From the NCBI RefSeq assembly GCF_051195235.1, contig NZ_JBNFZM010000001.1:558001-622000 (forward strand): DNA of 64,000 nucleotides, written 5' to 3'. The position numbers and the translations under genes were made by a program. Source of the DNA: Tateyamaria sp947503385 (lineage in GTDB: Bacteria; Pseudomonadota; Alphaproteobacteria; Rhodobacterales; Rhodobacteraceae). A model generated the notes under the pieces. The model made no database searches and had not been told where the DNA came from. It saw only the letters and a program-made list of their open reading frames with translations. Of the stretch, positions 23,684 through 33,470 are shown one piece after another (within the stretch, counting starts at the first letter, position 1; the number at the start of each line of letters is the position of its first letter).

Positions 23684-25363
23684 ATGGGTATTCTCAAACT
23701 TGAAAACGTGAGCCAGAGCTTTGATTCAGGCACCCACGCCACCCATGTCCTGAAAGACATCAATCTGGACGTGGCCGAAGGTGAGTTCCTTGTGCTGCTG
23801 GGGTTCTCCGGCACCGGCAAGACGACGCTGATCAACCTGATGGCGGGGCTGGAGGCCCCGTCAAAGGGCAGCGTCACCTTCAAGGGCGCGCCTGTGACCG
23901 GCCCGGGGCCCGAGCGCGGCGTTATCTTTCAGAGCTATTCGCTGATGCCGTGGCTGACGGTCAGCGGCAATGTGGGCCTCGCCGTGGACACGGTCTTTCC
24001 CGGTCTGTCCAAGGGGGAAAAGGCCGACAAGGTGGCGCATTACGTGTCGATGGTGGGGCTGAGCCATGCGGCCAGCCGCCGCCCCGCAGAGCTGTCGGGG
24101 GGGATGCGGCAACGGGTCAACGTGGCCCGCGCACTGGCGATGAACCCCGAAATGCTGCTCTTGGACGAACCGCTGAGCGCGCTGGACGCGCTGACACGCG
24201 CCAACCTCGCGGACGAAATCGAACACATCTGGGAGGCGGACAAGAAGACCTGTGTGCTGATCACCAATGATGTGGACGAGGCGATTATTCTGGCCGACCG
24301 CATCATCGCCCTGAACCCCGACGGAACACTGGGCGACGAATTCACCGTGACCATCCCGCGCCCGCGCGACCGGATCGCCATGAACACAGACGATACGTTC
24401 AAGCGTCTGCGGGCGGATGTGACGAAATACCTGATGGATGTGGGGATCGAGGCCAAGGTCGAAGGGTCGCGCCTGCTGCCCGACGTGACGCCCATCCACG
24501 GCGTGCCCACGGCGGTGGCGGATGCGCAAAAGGGGCTGATCGACAGCCGCTTTCTCGACTTCAGCCAGTTGCACAAGGTGTATCCAACGCCCAAGGGGCC
24601 GCTGACTGTTGTTGAGGATTTCGACCTCAAAATCGACCGGGGCGAGTTCATTTCACTGATTGGCCATTCGGGCTGCGGCAAGTCCACGGTGCTGACCATG
24701 GCCGCCGGTTTGAATGCGATTTCCAAGGGCGCGATCAAGCTGGATGGCCGCCATGTAGAAGGTGCGGACCCCGAACGCGCCGTGGTCTTTCAGTCGCCCA
24801 ACCTGTTCCCGTGGCTGACCGCGCGCGAGAATTGCGCGATTGGCGTGGACAAAGTCTATCCCCGTGCCAGCCGCGAAGAGCGGCAGGATGTCGTGGAGTA
24901 TTATCTGGAACGCGTGGGGCTCGCGGATGCGATGGACAAGCCCGCCAGCGATATGTCGAACGGGATGCAACAGCGGGTGGGGATTGCGCGGGCCTTTGCC
25001 CTGTCGCCCAAGCTGCTGCTGCTGGATGAGCCGTTTGGGATGCTCGACAGCCTTACACGGTGGGAGTTGCAAGAGGTGCTGATGGAGGTGTGGTCCCGCA
25101 CCAAGGTCACCGCCATCTGCGTCACGCATGATGTGGACGAGGCGATCCTGCTGGCGGACCGGGTGGTGATGATGACCAACGGCCCGCAGGCCACGATTGG
25201 CAAGATCGTCCCCGTCGACCTGCCCCGCCCCCGCACGCGCAAAGCGCTGCTGGAGCACCCGGATTACTACACCTACCGGCAGGACGTGCTCGATTTCCTC
25301 GAAGAATACGAGCACGGCGCGAAACCCAAAACAGCGCCTGCCAAGGCCATTGCAGCGGAGTGA
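23684..25363 (+). CDS. Nitrate ABC transporter ATPase, two NBDs in one chain
   Basis: The 559-residue protein holds two ATP-binding domains. Domain 1: Walker A GFSGTGKT (40-47), signature LSGGM (137-141), Walker B DEP at 161, but Asn195 replaces the H-loop His (ITNDVDEA). Domain 2: Walker A GHSGCGKS (327-334), signature MSNGMQ (424-429), H-loop His482. It corresponds to NrtC plus NrtD ATPases joined in one chain and lacks the NrtA-like tail of cyanobacterial NrtC. A GTG at 23678 is an alternative start. Confidence 0.9.
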   Translation: MGILKLENVSQSFDSGTHATHVLKDINLDVAEGEFLVLLGFSGTGKTTLINLMAGLEAPSKGSVTFKGAPVTGPGPERGVIFQSYSLMPWLTVSGNVGLAVDTVFPGLSKGEKADKVAHYVSMVGLSHAASRRPAELSGGMRQRVNVARALAMNPEMLLLDEPLSALDALTRANLADEIEHIWEADKKTCVLITNDVDEAIILADRIIALNPDGTLGDEFTVTIPRPRDRIAMNTDDTFKRLRADVTKYLMDVGIEAKVEGSRLLPDVTPIHGVPTAVADAQKGLIDSRFLDFSQLHKVYPTPKGPLTVVEDFDLKIDRGEFISLIGHSGCGKSTVLTMAAGLNAISKGAIKLDGRHVEGADPERAVVFQSPNLFPWLTARENCAIGVDKVYPRASREERQDVVEYYLERVGLADAMDKPASDMSNGMQQRVGIARAFALSPKLLLLDEPFGMLDSLTRWELQEVLMEVWSRTKVTAICVTHDVDEAILLADRVVMMTNGPQATIGKIVPVDLPRPRTRKALLEHPDYYTYRQDVLDFLEEYEHGAKPKTAPAKAIAAE

Positions 25364-25368
25364 AAGCG

Positions 25369-27798
25369 ATGACGGAAAAACTCGTGATCATTGGCGCGGG
25401 CATGGCGTCAGGGCGGGTGATCGAACATCTGGTGGAGGCGGCCCCGGGGGCCTTTGACATCACTCTGTTCAACGCCGAACCACGCGGAAACTACAACCGC
25501 ATCATGCTGAGCCCCGTGCTGGCGGGCGACCAGACCTATGCGGATATCGTCACCCATGACGACGACTGGTACGCCGCGCACAATGTCACCTGCCGTTTTG
25601 GCGAGCGGGTCGTGGGCATCGACCGCGACCAGAAGGTCGTGACCGGCGAAAAAGGCGCGGTGCCATATGACAAGCTGATCTTTGGCACCGGGTCGAACCC
25701 CTTCATGATCCCCCTGCCCGGCCATGACCTTGACGGTGTGATCGCGTATCGCGACCTCGAAGACACCGAACGGATGATGCAGATGGGTTCCGGCAACAAA
25801 GTTGTCGTGATCGGCGGCGGTCTGCTGGGTCTGGAGGCCGCGGCAGGCATGGCGGCACGCGGTGCAGACGTCACTGTGGTCCATATCATGGGCCACCTGA
25901 TGGAGCGGCAGTTGGACGAGGCGGCGGGCTATCTGCTGAAGAAATCGCTGGAGGCCAAAGGCATCACCGTCAAGCTGCAAGCGAACTCGAAAGAGATCGC
26001 CGGGCGGGACGGCAAGGTGCGCGCGCTGATGCTGGACGACGGCACGGAACTGCCCTGTGATCTCTTGGTCATGGCCGTGGGCATCCGGCCAAACGTGGCA
26101 CTGGCGCAAGAGGCTGGCCTTGCCGTCGGCAAGGGCATCCATGTGGACGATCACATGTGCACCTCGGACGCGGATGTGTTCGCCGTGGGCGAGTGCGTGG
26201 AACATGACGGCGCTTTGTTCGGTCTCGTCGCGCCGCTTTATGATCAGGCCAAGGTATTGGCGCAGACGTTGCTGGGCGACGCGGCAACGTTCCGGCAAAA
26301 GACGCTGTCCACCAAGCTCAAGGTGACGGGCTGCGACCTCTTTAGCGCCGGTGACTTTGCCGAGGGCGCGGGACGCGAGGACATCGTGCTGCGCGACCCG
26401 GCCAAGGGCATCTACAAGCGCCTCGTGATCGAAGAGGACAGGCTGGTGGGGGCGGTCATGTACGGCGACACCGCCGACGGCAACTGGTTCTTTCAACTGA
26501 TCAAGGACGGCACCAACATCGACGAGATGCGCGAGACGCTGATCTTTGGTCCGGCCTTTCAGGGGGGTGCCGCTGTGGACCCTCTCTCAGCCGTTGCAGC
26601 ATTGCCGCCTGAGGCGGAAATTTGCGGCTGCAACGGCATTTGCAAGGGCACCATCGTCGACGCCATCGCCGGGGGTGCGTCCGATCTGGCCGCGGTCAAG
26701 GCCACGACCAAGGCGTCGGCATCCTGCGGCACCTGCACCGGATTGGTGGAACAGCTGTTGCAGGTCACCTTGGGCGACGATTTCCAGATGCCCACGGCGC
26801 AGCCCATTTGCGGCTGCTGTGACCTGACGCACGAGGACGTGCGGCGGCTGATCAAGAGCAGGGAACTAAAAAGCCAGGCAGCCGTCTGGCAGGAACTGGG
26901 GTGGACGACGCCCAATGGCTGTCATGTGTGCCGCCCTGCGGTGAATTTCTACCTGCTCGCCGATTGGCCGCTGGAATATCAGGACGACCCACAAAGCCGG
27001 TTCGTCAACGAGCGCAAGCACGCCAACATCCAGAAGGACGGCACGTTCAGCGTTGTGCCGCGCATGTGGGGCGGGATCACCAACCCGAACGAGCTGCGCG
27101 CTATCGCGGATGCGGCTGACAAATACAACGTGCCCACGGTCAAGGTCACCGGCGGGCAGCGCATCGACCTGCTGGGTGTCAGGGGTGAGGACCTGCCCTT
27201 TATCTGGGCGGACCTGAACAAAGCGGGGCTGGTGTCGGGCCACGCCTATTCCAAGGGGCTGCGCACGGTCAAAACCTGCGTGGGCACGGATCACTGCCGC
27301 TTTGGCACGCAGGATTCCACCGGTCTGGGCATCAAGCTGGAACAGGCGCTGTGGGGCTCGTGGACCCCGCATAAGGTCAAGCTGGGCGTGTCCGGTTGCC
27401 CCCGCAATTGTGCCGAGGCGACCTGCAAAGACGTGGGCATCATCTGTGTCGACGGCGGGTATCAGGTCGGCGTGGCCGGCGCTGCGGGCATGGACGTGAA
27501 AGAGACGGAGCGGTTGTGCGATGTCGCCACGGAGGCCGAGGCCATCGACGTCACGGTCGCCTTTGTCCAGCTGTATCGCGAAAATGCCAAATACCTCGAC
27601 CGACCGTACAAATGGGTCGCCAAAGTGGGGCTCGAGTGGGTGCAGGAACGCATCGCGGACCTTGATGAACGCGCACGCCTGATCGCCGCGTTCGAGCAGA
27701 GCCAGTCCATCTACCGCAAGGACCCGTGGGCGGAACATGCTCAACAGGCGCAACGGTATCAGCCGCTGGCGGACCTGACATTGGAGGCGGCGGAATGA
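25369..27798 (+). CDS. nirB: Assimilatory NADH-nitrite reductase large subunit
   Basis: Reduces nitrite to ammonium in the cytosol (called NasB in Paracoccus). The 809-residue protein has an N-terminal FAD/NADH module (LVIIGAGMASGRV; VVVIGGGLLGLEAA), a BFD-like [2Fe-2S] region (CGCNGICKGT and CGTC), ferredoxin-like repeats and the sirohaem/[4Fe-4S] site TCVGTDHC...SGCPRNC. The start at 25369 has GGAG nine bases upstream. It overlaps nirD by four bases. The sirohaem is made by CysG of the same operon. Confidence 0.95.
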   Translation: MTEKLVIIGAGMASGRVIEHLVEAAPGAFDITLFNAEPRGNYNRIMLSPVLAGDQTYADIVTHDDDWYAAHNVTCRFGERVVGIDRDQKVVTGEKGAVPYDKLIFGTGSNPFMIPLPGHDLDGVIAYRDLEDTERMMQMGSGNKVVVIGGGLLGLEAAAGMAARGADVTVVHIMGHLMERQLDEAAGYLLKKSLEAKGITVKLQANSKEIAGRDGKVRALMLDDGTELPCDLLVMAVGIRPNVALAQEAGLAVGKGIHVDDHMCTSDADVFAVGECVEHDGALFGLVAPLYDQAKVLAQTLLGDAATFRQKTLSTKLKVTGCDLFSAGDFAEGAGREDIVLRDPAKGIYKRLVIEEDRLVGAVMYGDTADGNWFFQLIKDGTNIDEMRETLIFGPAFQGGAAVDPLSAVAALPPEAEICGCNGICKGTIVDAIAGGASDLAAVKATTKASASCGTCTGLVEQLLQVTLGDDFQMPTAQPICGCCDLTHEDVRRLIKSRELKSQAAVWQELGWTTPNGCHVCRPAVNFYLLADWPLEYQDDPQSRFVNERKHANIQKDGTFSVVPRMWGGITNPNELRAIADAADKYNVPTVKVTGGQRIDLLGVRGEDLPFIWADLNKAGLVSGHAYSKGLRTVKTCVGTDHCRFGTQDSTGLGIKLEQALWGSWTPHKVKLGVSGCPRNCAEATCKDVGIICVDGGYQVGVAGAAGMDVKETERLCDVATEAEAIDVTVAFVQLYRENAKYLDRPYKWVAKVGLEWVQERIADLDERARLIAAFEQSQSIYRKDPWAEHAQQAQRYQPLADLTLEAAE

Positions 27799-28124
27799 GC
27801 TGGATTGATATCGGCCCCATTGACGACATCCCCCTGCGCGGCGCGCGCAAGATCAAGACGGCTTTGGGCTGTGTCGCGGTCTTTCGTACCGGCACGGACG
27901 AAGTGTTTGCCGCGACGGACACCTGCCCGCACAAGGGCGGTCCGCTGTCCGAAGGGATCGTGCACGGTCAATCCGTCACCTGCCCGCTGCACAACTGGGT
28001 TTTCGATCTGAACACCGGGCAGGCGCGGGGCGAGGACGGTGCTATCACGACCTTTCCCGTGCGTGTCGAGGCCGGGCGTGTCCTGATCGACGCGCACAAA
28101 CTGGCCACGCGGAGTGCCGCGTGA
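27795..28124 (+). CDS. nirD: Nitrite reductase small subunit, Rieske type
   Basis: Small [2Fe-2S] Rieske protein of 109 residues, named NirD or, in Paracoccus, NasG. The cluster ligands are clear: CPHKGGPL and CPLHNW. It is thought to carry electrons from the NADH module of NirB to the nitrate reductase. Start at 27795 forms ATGA with the nirB stop; upstream in-frame starts fall in nirB. It overlaps nasA by one base. Confidence 0.93.
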   Translation: MSWIDIGPIDDIPLRGARKIKTALGCVAVFRTGTDEVFAATDTCPHKGGPLSEGIVHGQSVTCPLHNWVFDLNTGQARGEDGAITTFPVRVEAGRVLIDAHKLATRSAA

Positions 28125-30754
28125 TGGACGGCACCGGCCTGCCTGAAACACGCTCCACCTGTCCTTATTGCGGGGTGGGCTGCGGCGTGCTGTTGCGCCC
28201 CGACGGGCATGGCGGTCTGGACGTGCGTGGCGACCCTGCGCACCCGGCGAATTTCGGGCGGCTTTGTTCCAAAGGTGCCGCATTGGGCGAGACGGTGGGG
28301 CTGGAACAGCGCCTGCTGACCCCGCGTGTGAACGGGCAGGATGTGGGTTGGGACACAGCATTGCAGCAGGTTGCAGACAGGTTCACGCAAACGATTGCGG
28401 AGCACGGGCCCGACGGTGCCGCGTTTTATGTGTCGGGCCAGTTGCTGACCGAGGATTACTACGTCGCCAACAAGCTGATGAAAGGGTTTATCGGCTCGGC
28501 CAATATCGACACAAATTCGCGCCTGTGCATGGCCTCGTCCGTGGCGGGGCACAAGCGCGCCTTTGGCAGCGACACGGTGCCGGGCACCTACGAAGACCTC
28601 GATGAGGCGGATCTGGTGGTGCTGGTGGGGTCGAACCTCGCGTGGTGTCATCCTGTGCTGTACCAGCGGCTGCTTGCCGCACGGGCGGCGCGGGGCACCA
28701 AGATCGTTGTGATCGATCCGCGCCGCACGGCCAGCTGTGACGGGGCCGACTTGCATCTGGCGCTGCAACCGGGCAGCGACGTGGCGTTGTTCAACCGGCT
28801 GCTGGTGACGCTGCATGAAGGCGGCGCGCTGGACAAGGCGTTCATCGACCGGACCCACGGCTTTGACGCGACACTGCGCGCCGCACAGTCCGATAGCGTT
28901 GCACCAACCGGACTGACCGAAGCCGAGATCGCAGCGTTTTGCGCGCTGTGGATGCGGACCGACAAGGTTGTGACGATCTATAGCCAAGGCGTGAACCAGT
29001 CGACCTCCGGGTCGGACAAGGTGAACGCGATCCTCAATTGTCACCTCGCTACGGGTCGGATCGGTACGCCGGGATGCGGGCCGCTGTCGGTGACCGGCCA
29101 GCCCAACGCGATGGGTGGGCGCGAGGTGGGTGGGCTGGCCAATATGCTGGCCTGTCATATGGACCTCGAAAACGCCGACCACCGCGCGGCGGTCCGGGAC
29201 TTTTGGGGGGCGCCTGCGGTGCCGGATGCCCCGGGGCTCAAGGCCGTGGACATGTTCCGTGCGGTAGCGGACGGTCGGATCAAGGCGCTGTGGATCATCC
29301 ACACCAACCCCGCCGTGTCCATGCCCGAAGCAGATGCCGTGCGCGACGCCATTGCCGCCTGCCCTTTTACTGTGGTCAGCGACATCACCGCCCACACCGA
29401 TACCGCACGACTGGCCGAGGTCGTGTTGCCTGCCACCGCATGGGCAGAGAAAGAAGGCACCGTCACCAATTCCGACCGCACGATCAGCCGTCAGCGCCGG
29501 GTGCTGCCCGCACCCGGAGACGCACGGGACGATTGGGATATCCTGTCGGAGGTGGGTCGCCGCATGGGCTTTGCCAAAGCCTTTGACTACGCCAACGCGG
29601 CCGAGATCTTGCGCGAGTATGCCACGCTGTCAGGCATTGCAGGGCAGTTCGGGCGCGACTTTGATATCTCGGGCCTCGCAGACCTGAGCGACGGCGAATA
29701 TGCTGACCTGTCGCCGCAACGCTGGCCGATCACACCCGCATGTCAGGGTGGCCGGTTCTTTGCTGACGGGCAGTTCTTTCACCCCGACGGCAAGGCGCGG
29801 ATGCTGCCGGTGACGTGGACCCCCCCGGCGGCCAAGGCGTCTCCGCGCTTTCCTTTCCGCCTGAACACCGGGCGCGTGCGCGACCAATGGCACACCATGA
29901 CCCGCTCTGGCCTCAGCCCGCGACTGTCGGCGCACCTGGCCGAGCCGTTCCTTGATATCCACCCAGACGACGCGATGGCGCATGGCATTTCGGCGGCGGA
30001 CCTCGTGCAGGTCAGCAGCACCACCGGCACTGCCATTCTGCGCGCCCGCATTACGGATGCCGTGCAGCGCGCTCAGGTGTTTGCCCCCATGCACTGGACC
30101 GGCGAAACGGCCCCGGCCGCACGGATCGACGCGCTGGTCGCCGCCGTCTGTGACCCCGTATCCGGCCAACCGGAGAGCAAGGCGAGCGTTGTGGCTGTCG
30201 CCCGATACGATGCCGCATGGTACGGCTTTGCGGTGTCGCGGCAGGCGATGGTGCTGGACACCGATTACTGGGCACTGGCCCGTGCCGCCCAAGGCTACCG
30301 CGCAGAACTGGCGTCCCGCACACATATCGCCGATTGGGAGGCTGAAGCGCGCCGCATGTTCGATGCGCCCAATGCACATTTGTCATCGGTCATCGACACC
30401 AAACGCGGTGTCGCCCGGATTGCGGTGCACGCGGATGGGACGCTGATCGGTGCGCTCTTTGCGTCGCCTGATCCGGTTGCGGTTGTGCGCGACTACCTCG
30501 CCGACCTTCCCGGCACCGATGCGCCCGGCGTATTGCTGGGCCGCCCGGCGGCGGATGTACCGACGCCCGGCCCGACCCTCTGTTCCTGCTTTGGCGTGGG
30601 CATCAACACCATCCTCAGCGCAATCGAGACCCAAGGGCTGATGTCTGTCGAAGCGATTGGTGCGGCACTGGGCGCTGGCACCAATTGTGGCTCCTGCCGC
30701 CCCGAGATCGCAGAACTATTGCAGTCCGTCCGCATCCGGGAGGCTGCGGAATGA
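28124..30754 (+). CDS. nasA: Assimilatory nitrate reductase catalytic subunit
   Basis: Cytosolic molybdenum (bis-MGD) enzyme reducing nitrate to nitrite (NasC in Paracoccus naming). The 876-residue protein starts with a [4Fe-4S] motif (Cys13, Cys16, Cys20, Cys48), followed by the DMSO-reductase-family core with SRLCMASSVAGHKRAFGSD and HTNPAVSMPEAD, and ends with a BFD-like [2Fe-2S] domain (CSCFGVG...GTNCGSCRPE). No flavoprotein partner gene is present, so electrons probably come from NirB via NirD. An upstream GTG at 28121 is an alternative start; the ATG has GGAG at good distance. Confidence 0.95.
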   Translation: MDGTGLPETRSTCPYCGVGCGVLLRPDGHGGLDVRGDPAHPANFGRLCSKGAALGETVGLEQRLLTPRVNGQDVGWDTALQQVADRFTQTIAEHGPDGAAFYVSGQLLTEDYYVANKLMKGFIGSANIDTNSRLCMASSVAGHKRAFGSDTVPGTYEDLDEADLVVLVGSNLAWCHPVLYQRLLAARAARGTKIVVIDPRRTASCDGADLHLALQPGSDVALFNRLLVTLHEGGALDKAFIDRTHGFDATLRAAQSDSVAPTGLTEAEIAAFCALWMRTDKVVTIYSQGVNQSTSGSDKVNAILNCHLATGRIGTPGCGPLSVTGQPNAMGGREVGGLANMLACHMDLENADHRAAVRDFWGAPAVPDAPGLKAVDMFRAVADGRIKALWIIHTNPAVSMPEADAVRDAIAACPFTVVSDITAHTDTARLAEVVLPATAWAEKEGTVTNSDRTISRQRRVLPAPGDARDDWDILSEVGRRMGFAKAFDYANAAEILREYATLSGIAGQFGRDFDISGLADLSDGEYADLSPQRWPITPACQGGRFFADGQFFHPDGKARMLPVTWTPPAAKASPRFPFRLNTGRVRDQWHTMTRSGLSPRLSAHLAEPFLDIHPDDAMAHGISAADLVQVSSTTGTAILRARITDAVQRAQVFAPMHWTGETAPAARIDALVAAVCDPVSGQPESKASVVAVARYDAAWYGFAVSRQAMVLDTDYWALARAAQGYRAELASRTHIADWEAEARRMFDAPNAHLSSVIDTKRGVARIAVHADGTLIGALFASPDPVAVVRDYLADLPGTDAPGVLLGRPAADVPTPGPTLCSCFGVGINTILSAIETQGLMSVEAIGAALGAGTNCGSCRPEIAELLQSVRIREAAE

Positions 30755-31680
30755 CCCTCGCCGATCACGTGCGCACATTGGGGCGCGGGCCGGGTCGGTC
30801 ACGGTCACTGACGCAGGATGAGGCACATGATGCGATGCGCCTGATCCTCCGGGACGATGCAGCAGCCGAAGCGGTGGGCGCGCTTTTGATGCTGTTGCGG
30901 ATGAAGGGCGAGACGGCGCAAGAGATTGCAGGTCTGGCCGCCGCTGCGCAGGCTGACATGGCCGGTTTGCCGCGTGTCGATCTGGACTGGCCAAGCTATG
31001 CCGCAGGCCGGACGCGGGGTGCCCCGTGGTTTTTGCTATCCGCACGGTTGGTGGCTGAGGCAGGTCACAAGGTGCTGGTACACGGCTGGAACGGCACCGA
31101 TCCCAAGGTGCGCGCCGGGTTGCGCGCGGCTGGCATCCCCGTCGCTGGCACAGTCAAAGACATCGCGCAGCATCTGGACCGCAGCGGGATCGTGTATCTG
31201 CCGCTTGAGGTCGCGCATCCGGCGCTGTTTCACCTCCTGAACCTGCGCGCCGTCCTCGGGCTGCGTTCCTGCGTCAATACGGTGTGCCGAATGCTGAATC
31301 CGGGCAGGGCACCCGCAAGCGTTCAGGGCGTGTTCCACCCATCCTATCGACTGTTGCAGGCGGATGCGGCCCAGCTGCTCGGGTGGCGGAGCCTGACCGT
31401 CATCAAGGGCGGCGGCGGCGAATTCGAACGGCATCCGGGCAAGGACATCACGGGCTTTGGCCTGCGGTCCGGCGCACCGTGGGAGGCGCGGTTTTCCGGC
31501 GCGCATTACGAGGCCCGCCGTCTGGCCACATGTCGGGATGCCACGTTAACCCCCGCCACGCCAACGGCCTTTGACACAGACATCATCACCGGCACGGCGG
31601 CTTTGGCCTTTGACACCCTCGGTACGTCGGATGATCCGCGCGCACTTTGGGACGCACACCTCGCTGCCAAGGCCGCCTGA
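30751..31680 (+). CDS. TrpD2/YbiB-like glycosyltransferase family 3 protein
   Basis: The 309-residue protein resembles anthranilate phosphoribosyltransferase (TrpD) and its nucleic-acid-binding paralogue TrpD2/YbiB: an N-terminal helical domain (LTQDEAHDAMRLILRDDAAAEAVGALLMLLRMKGET) and a core with a NTVCRMLNPG segment and a GGGGEFE loop. TrpD's GTGGD phosphate-binding motif is not seen, so tryptophan synthesis is unlikely. Homologues sit in nitrate-assimilation operons of other alphaproteobacteria, but the role is unknown. The start overlaps the nasA stop. Confidence 0.75.
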   Translation: MTLADHVRTLGRGPGRSRSLTQDEAHDAMRLILRDDAAAEAVGALLMLLRMKGETAQEIAGLAAAAQADMAGLPRVDLDWPSYAAGRTRGAPWFLLSARLVAEAGHKVLVHGWNGTDPKVRAGLRAAGIPVAGTVKDIAQHLDRSGIVYLPLEVAHPALFHLLNLRAVLGLRSCVNTVCRMLNPGRAPASVQGVFHPSYRLLQADAAQLLGWRSLTVIKGGGGEFERHPGKDITGFGLRSGAPWEARFSGAHYEARRLATCRDATLTPATPTAFDTDIITGTAALAFDTLGTSDDPRALWDAHLAAKAA

Positions 31681-31694
31681 CAAGGAGACACGCC

Positions 31695-33074
31695 ATGCAA
31701 GCCTTTCCCATGTTCATCCGCACGACAGGACGCCGCGTGATCATCGTGGGCGGCGGCGAACAGGCCGCGCAAAAGGCGCGACTGCTGCTCAAGACGGATG
31801 CAGATTTGGTGCTGGTCGCGGACCGGCTTGATGATGAACTGCGCGCCTTGGTGGACCGGGGTCGGGCCCGGCACGTATCCGCGCTGTCCGCGGATGTGTT
31901 TGACGGGGCGGCGATGGGTTTCGTGGGTACGGGATGTCCGGGTCTGGATGCGGCGGCGCACGCTTTGGCCAAAGCGGCGCGCTGCCCCGTGAATGTCGTG
32001 GACCAGCCTGCGCTGTGCGATATGACCACTCCCGCCATCGTCGACCGCGACCCCATTGTCATCGCCATTGGCAGCGAGGGGACGGCACCCGTGCTGACCC
32101 GCGAGATCAAGACAAAGCTGGAACAGATGTTGCCCCGGACGCTGGGTGGTCTGGCTGCGCTTGCGGGGCGGCTCCGTCCTGCGGTGACCCGGCATGTCCC
32201 GCGGACGGGACGGCGACCGTTCTGGGCGTGGGTGTTCAAAGGGCCGGTGCGGGACATGTGGGTGCGCGGCGCGGAACGGGAGGCGTCATCAGCGATCAAG
32301 GCCGCCATCGCGGCAGGCGGGGCGCCGGATCAGACGGCGGCGGGGTCGATCAGCCTTGTTGGGGCGGGGCCGGGCGCACGCGATCTGCTGACCCTGCGCG
32401 CGGTGGAGCGACTACAGGAGGCGGACGTGGTGTTTTATGACCGGCTGGTGGACGCGGACGTGCTGGAATTGGCGCGGCGCGATGCGGAGCGGGTGTTCGT
32501 CGGCAAGCATGTGGGCGCGCACGCGTGGCCGCAGGATCGGATCAACGGCATGATCGTGGCAGAGGCGGCGCGCGGGCGGCGTGTGGTGCGGCTCAAGTCG
32601 GGCGATCCCGGTATTTTCGGGCGCGCGGGCGAAGAGATCGCGGCGGCGCGGGCGGCGGGCATCCCGGTTGAGGTGGTGCCGGGAGTGACGGCGGCCTCTG
32701 CGGCGGGGGCGCGGCTGGGACGGTCCCTGACGGAGCGGGGCGTGGCCAACACGCTGGTTCTGGCGACGGGAACGGGGCGGGCGGAGGATGCGCTGCCGGA
32801 CGCGACCCGGCTGTCGGGGCCGGGGACGACGACGGCGCTTTATATGTCTGTGGGGCAGGCTTCGCGGCTGGCTTTGGACTGGCTGGGGCGGGGGATGCCG
32901 GCGGATTGTCCGGTGGATATTTGTGTGGATGTGTCCAAGGATTCGGAGCGGCACTTTTCGGCGACGGTGGGGACTTTGGCGGCGGAAATTGCGGCGCGGG
33001 AGGTCACGGGATGCGCGATTTTGCTGGTCACGTGGCCTGAAAAAACCAGTGCCGCGGTTGCGCTGGCGGGGTGA
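31695..33074 (+). CDS. cysG: Sirohaem synthase CysG
   Basis: Makes sirohaem for NirB from uroporphyrinogen III. The 459-residue fusion has the N-terminal NAD-dependent dehydrogenase/ferrochelatase part (VIIVGGGEQAAQKARLLL) and, from about residue 215, the SAM-dependent uroporphyrinogen methyltransferase (ISLVGAGPGARDLLTLRA, VVRLKSGDPGIFGRAGEE, VVPGVTAASA). AAGGAG lies before the ATG at 31695; the in-frame start at 31647 would overlap the previous gene. It closes the nitrate operon. Confidence 0.95.
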   Translation: MQAFPMFIRTTGRRVIIVGGGEQAAQKARLLLKTDADLVLVADRLDDELRALVDRGRARHVSALSADVFDGAAMGFVGTGCPGLDAAAHALAKAARCPVNVVDQPALCDMTTPAIVDRDPIVIAIGSEGTAPVLTREIKTKLEQMLPRTLGGLAALAGRLRPAVTRHVPRTGRRPFWAWVFKGPVRDMWVRGAEREASSAIKAAIAAGGAPDQTAAGSISLVGAGPGARDLLTLRAVERLQEADVVFYDRLVDADVLELARRDAERVFVGKHVGAHAWPQDRINGMIVAEAARGRRVVRLKSGDPGIFGRAGEEIAAARAAGIPVEVVPGVTAASAAGARLGRSLTERGVANTLVLATGTGRAEDALPDATRLSGPGTTTALYMSVGQASRLALDWLGRGMPADCPVDICVDVSKDSERHFSATVGTLAAEIAAREVTGCAILLVTWPEKTSAAVALAG

Positions 33075-33096
33075 TGGGCCCGGAGAAAGACTCTGC

Positions 33097-33173
33097 TGTC
33101 CCGGCATGGGACAGGGATTGGGGTACGGAAAATCAATGGGTTACAGAGACGGATTTAGGATTTGTTAGGGTTT
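33097..33173 (+). repeat. Composite dispersed repeat, copy 2
   Basis: TGTCCC-N5-GGGACA (33097-33113), 15-base spacer, AAAATCAATGGGTTACAGAG (33129-33148) and a similar 25-base tail, matching the copy at 5228-5304. It lies between cysG and the restriction-modification genes. The rest of 33174-33470 holds no gene I can support. Confidence 0.75.
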
Positions 33174-33470
33174 GGGGGTGTTTTGGGCAGGGTGTAGTAT
33201 GTGCAATTTGCCCGTCATGATGGGGTGGAACCCTGCCTTATACCCGGTCAAATCACCACGTCGGACCGTAGCTATGCTCAGACACTGGATAACTCAAAGT
33301 TGCGAAGTGCAGGTTTCGCGGTGCCAATTGCGCACCTGAATTTTGCTCCGCCGCTTGACACCTGGGTTTTTGGGGCCGCCGGTTGCCGGTGCGACGTCAA
33401 GAATTACGCACCAAGATGACATCACTGTTTAGAACGGTGTTGATGTGAACAAATGCGCGTAGCTAGCAAT

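Noticed and set aside
33187..33350. Short frames between cysG and the XRE gene (for example one starting MCNLPVMMGWNP)
   Set aside because: No ribosome site, no domain and no coding bias; the resemblance of the first residues to MCNLYS-type proteins ends at once.
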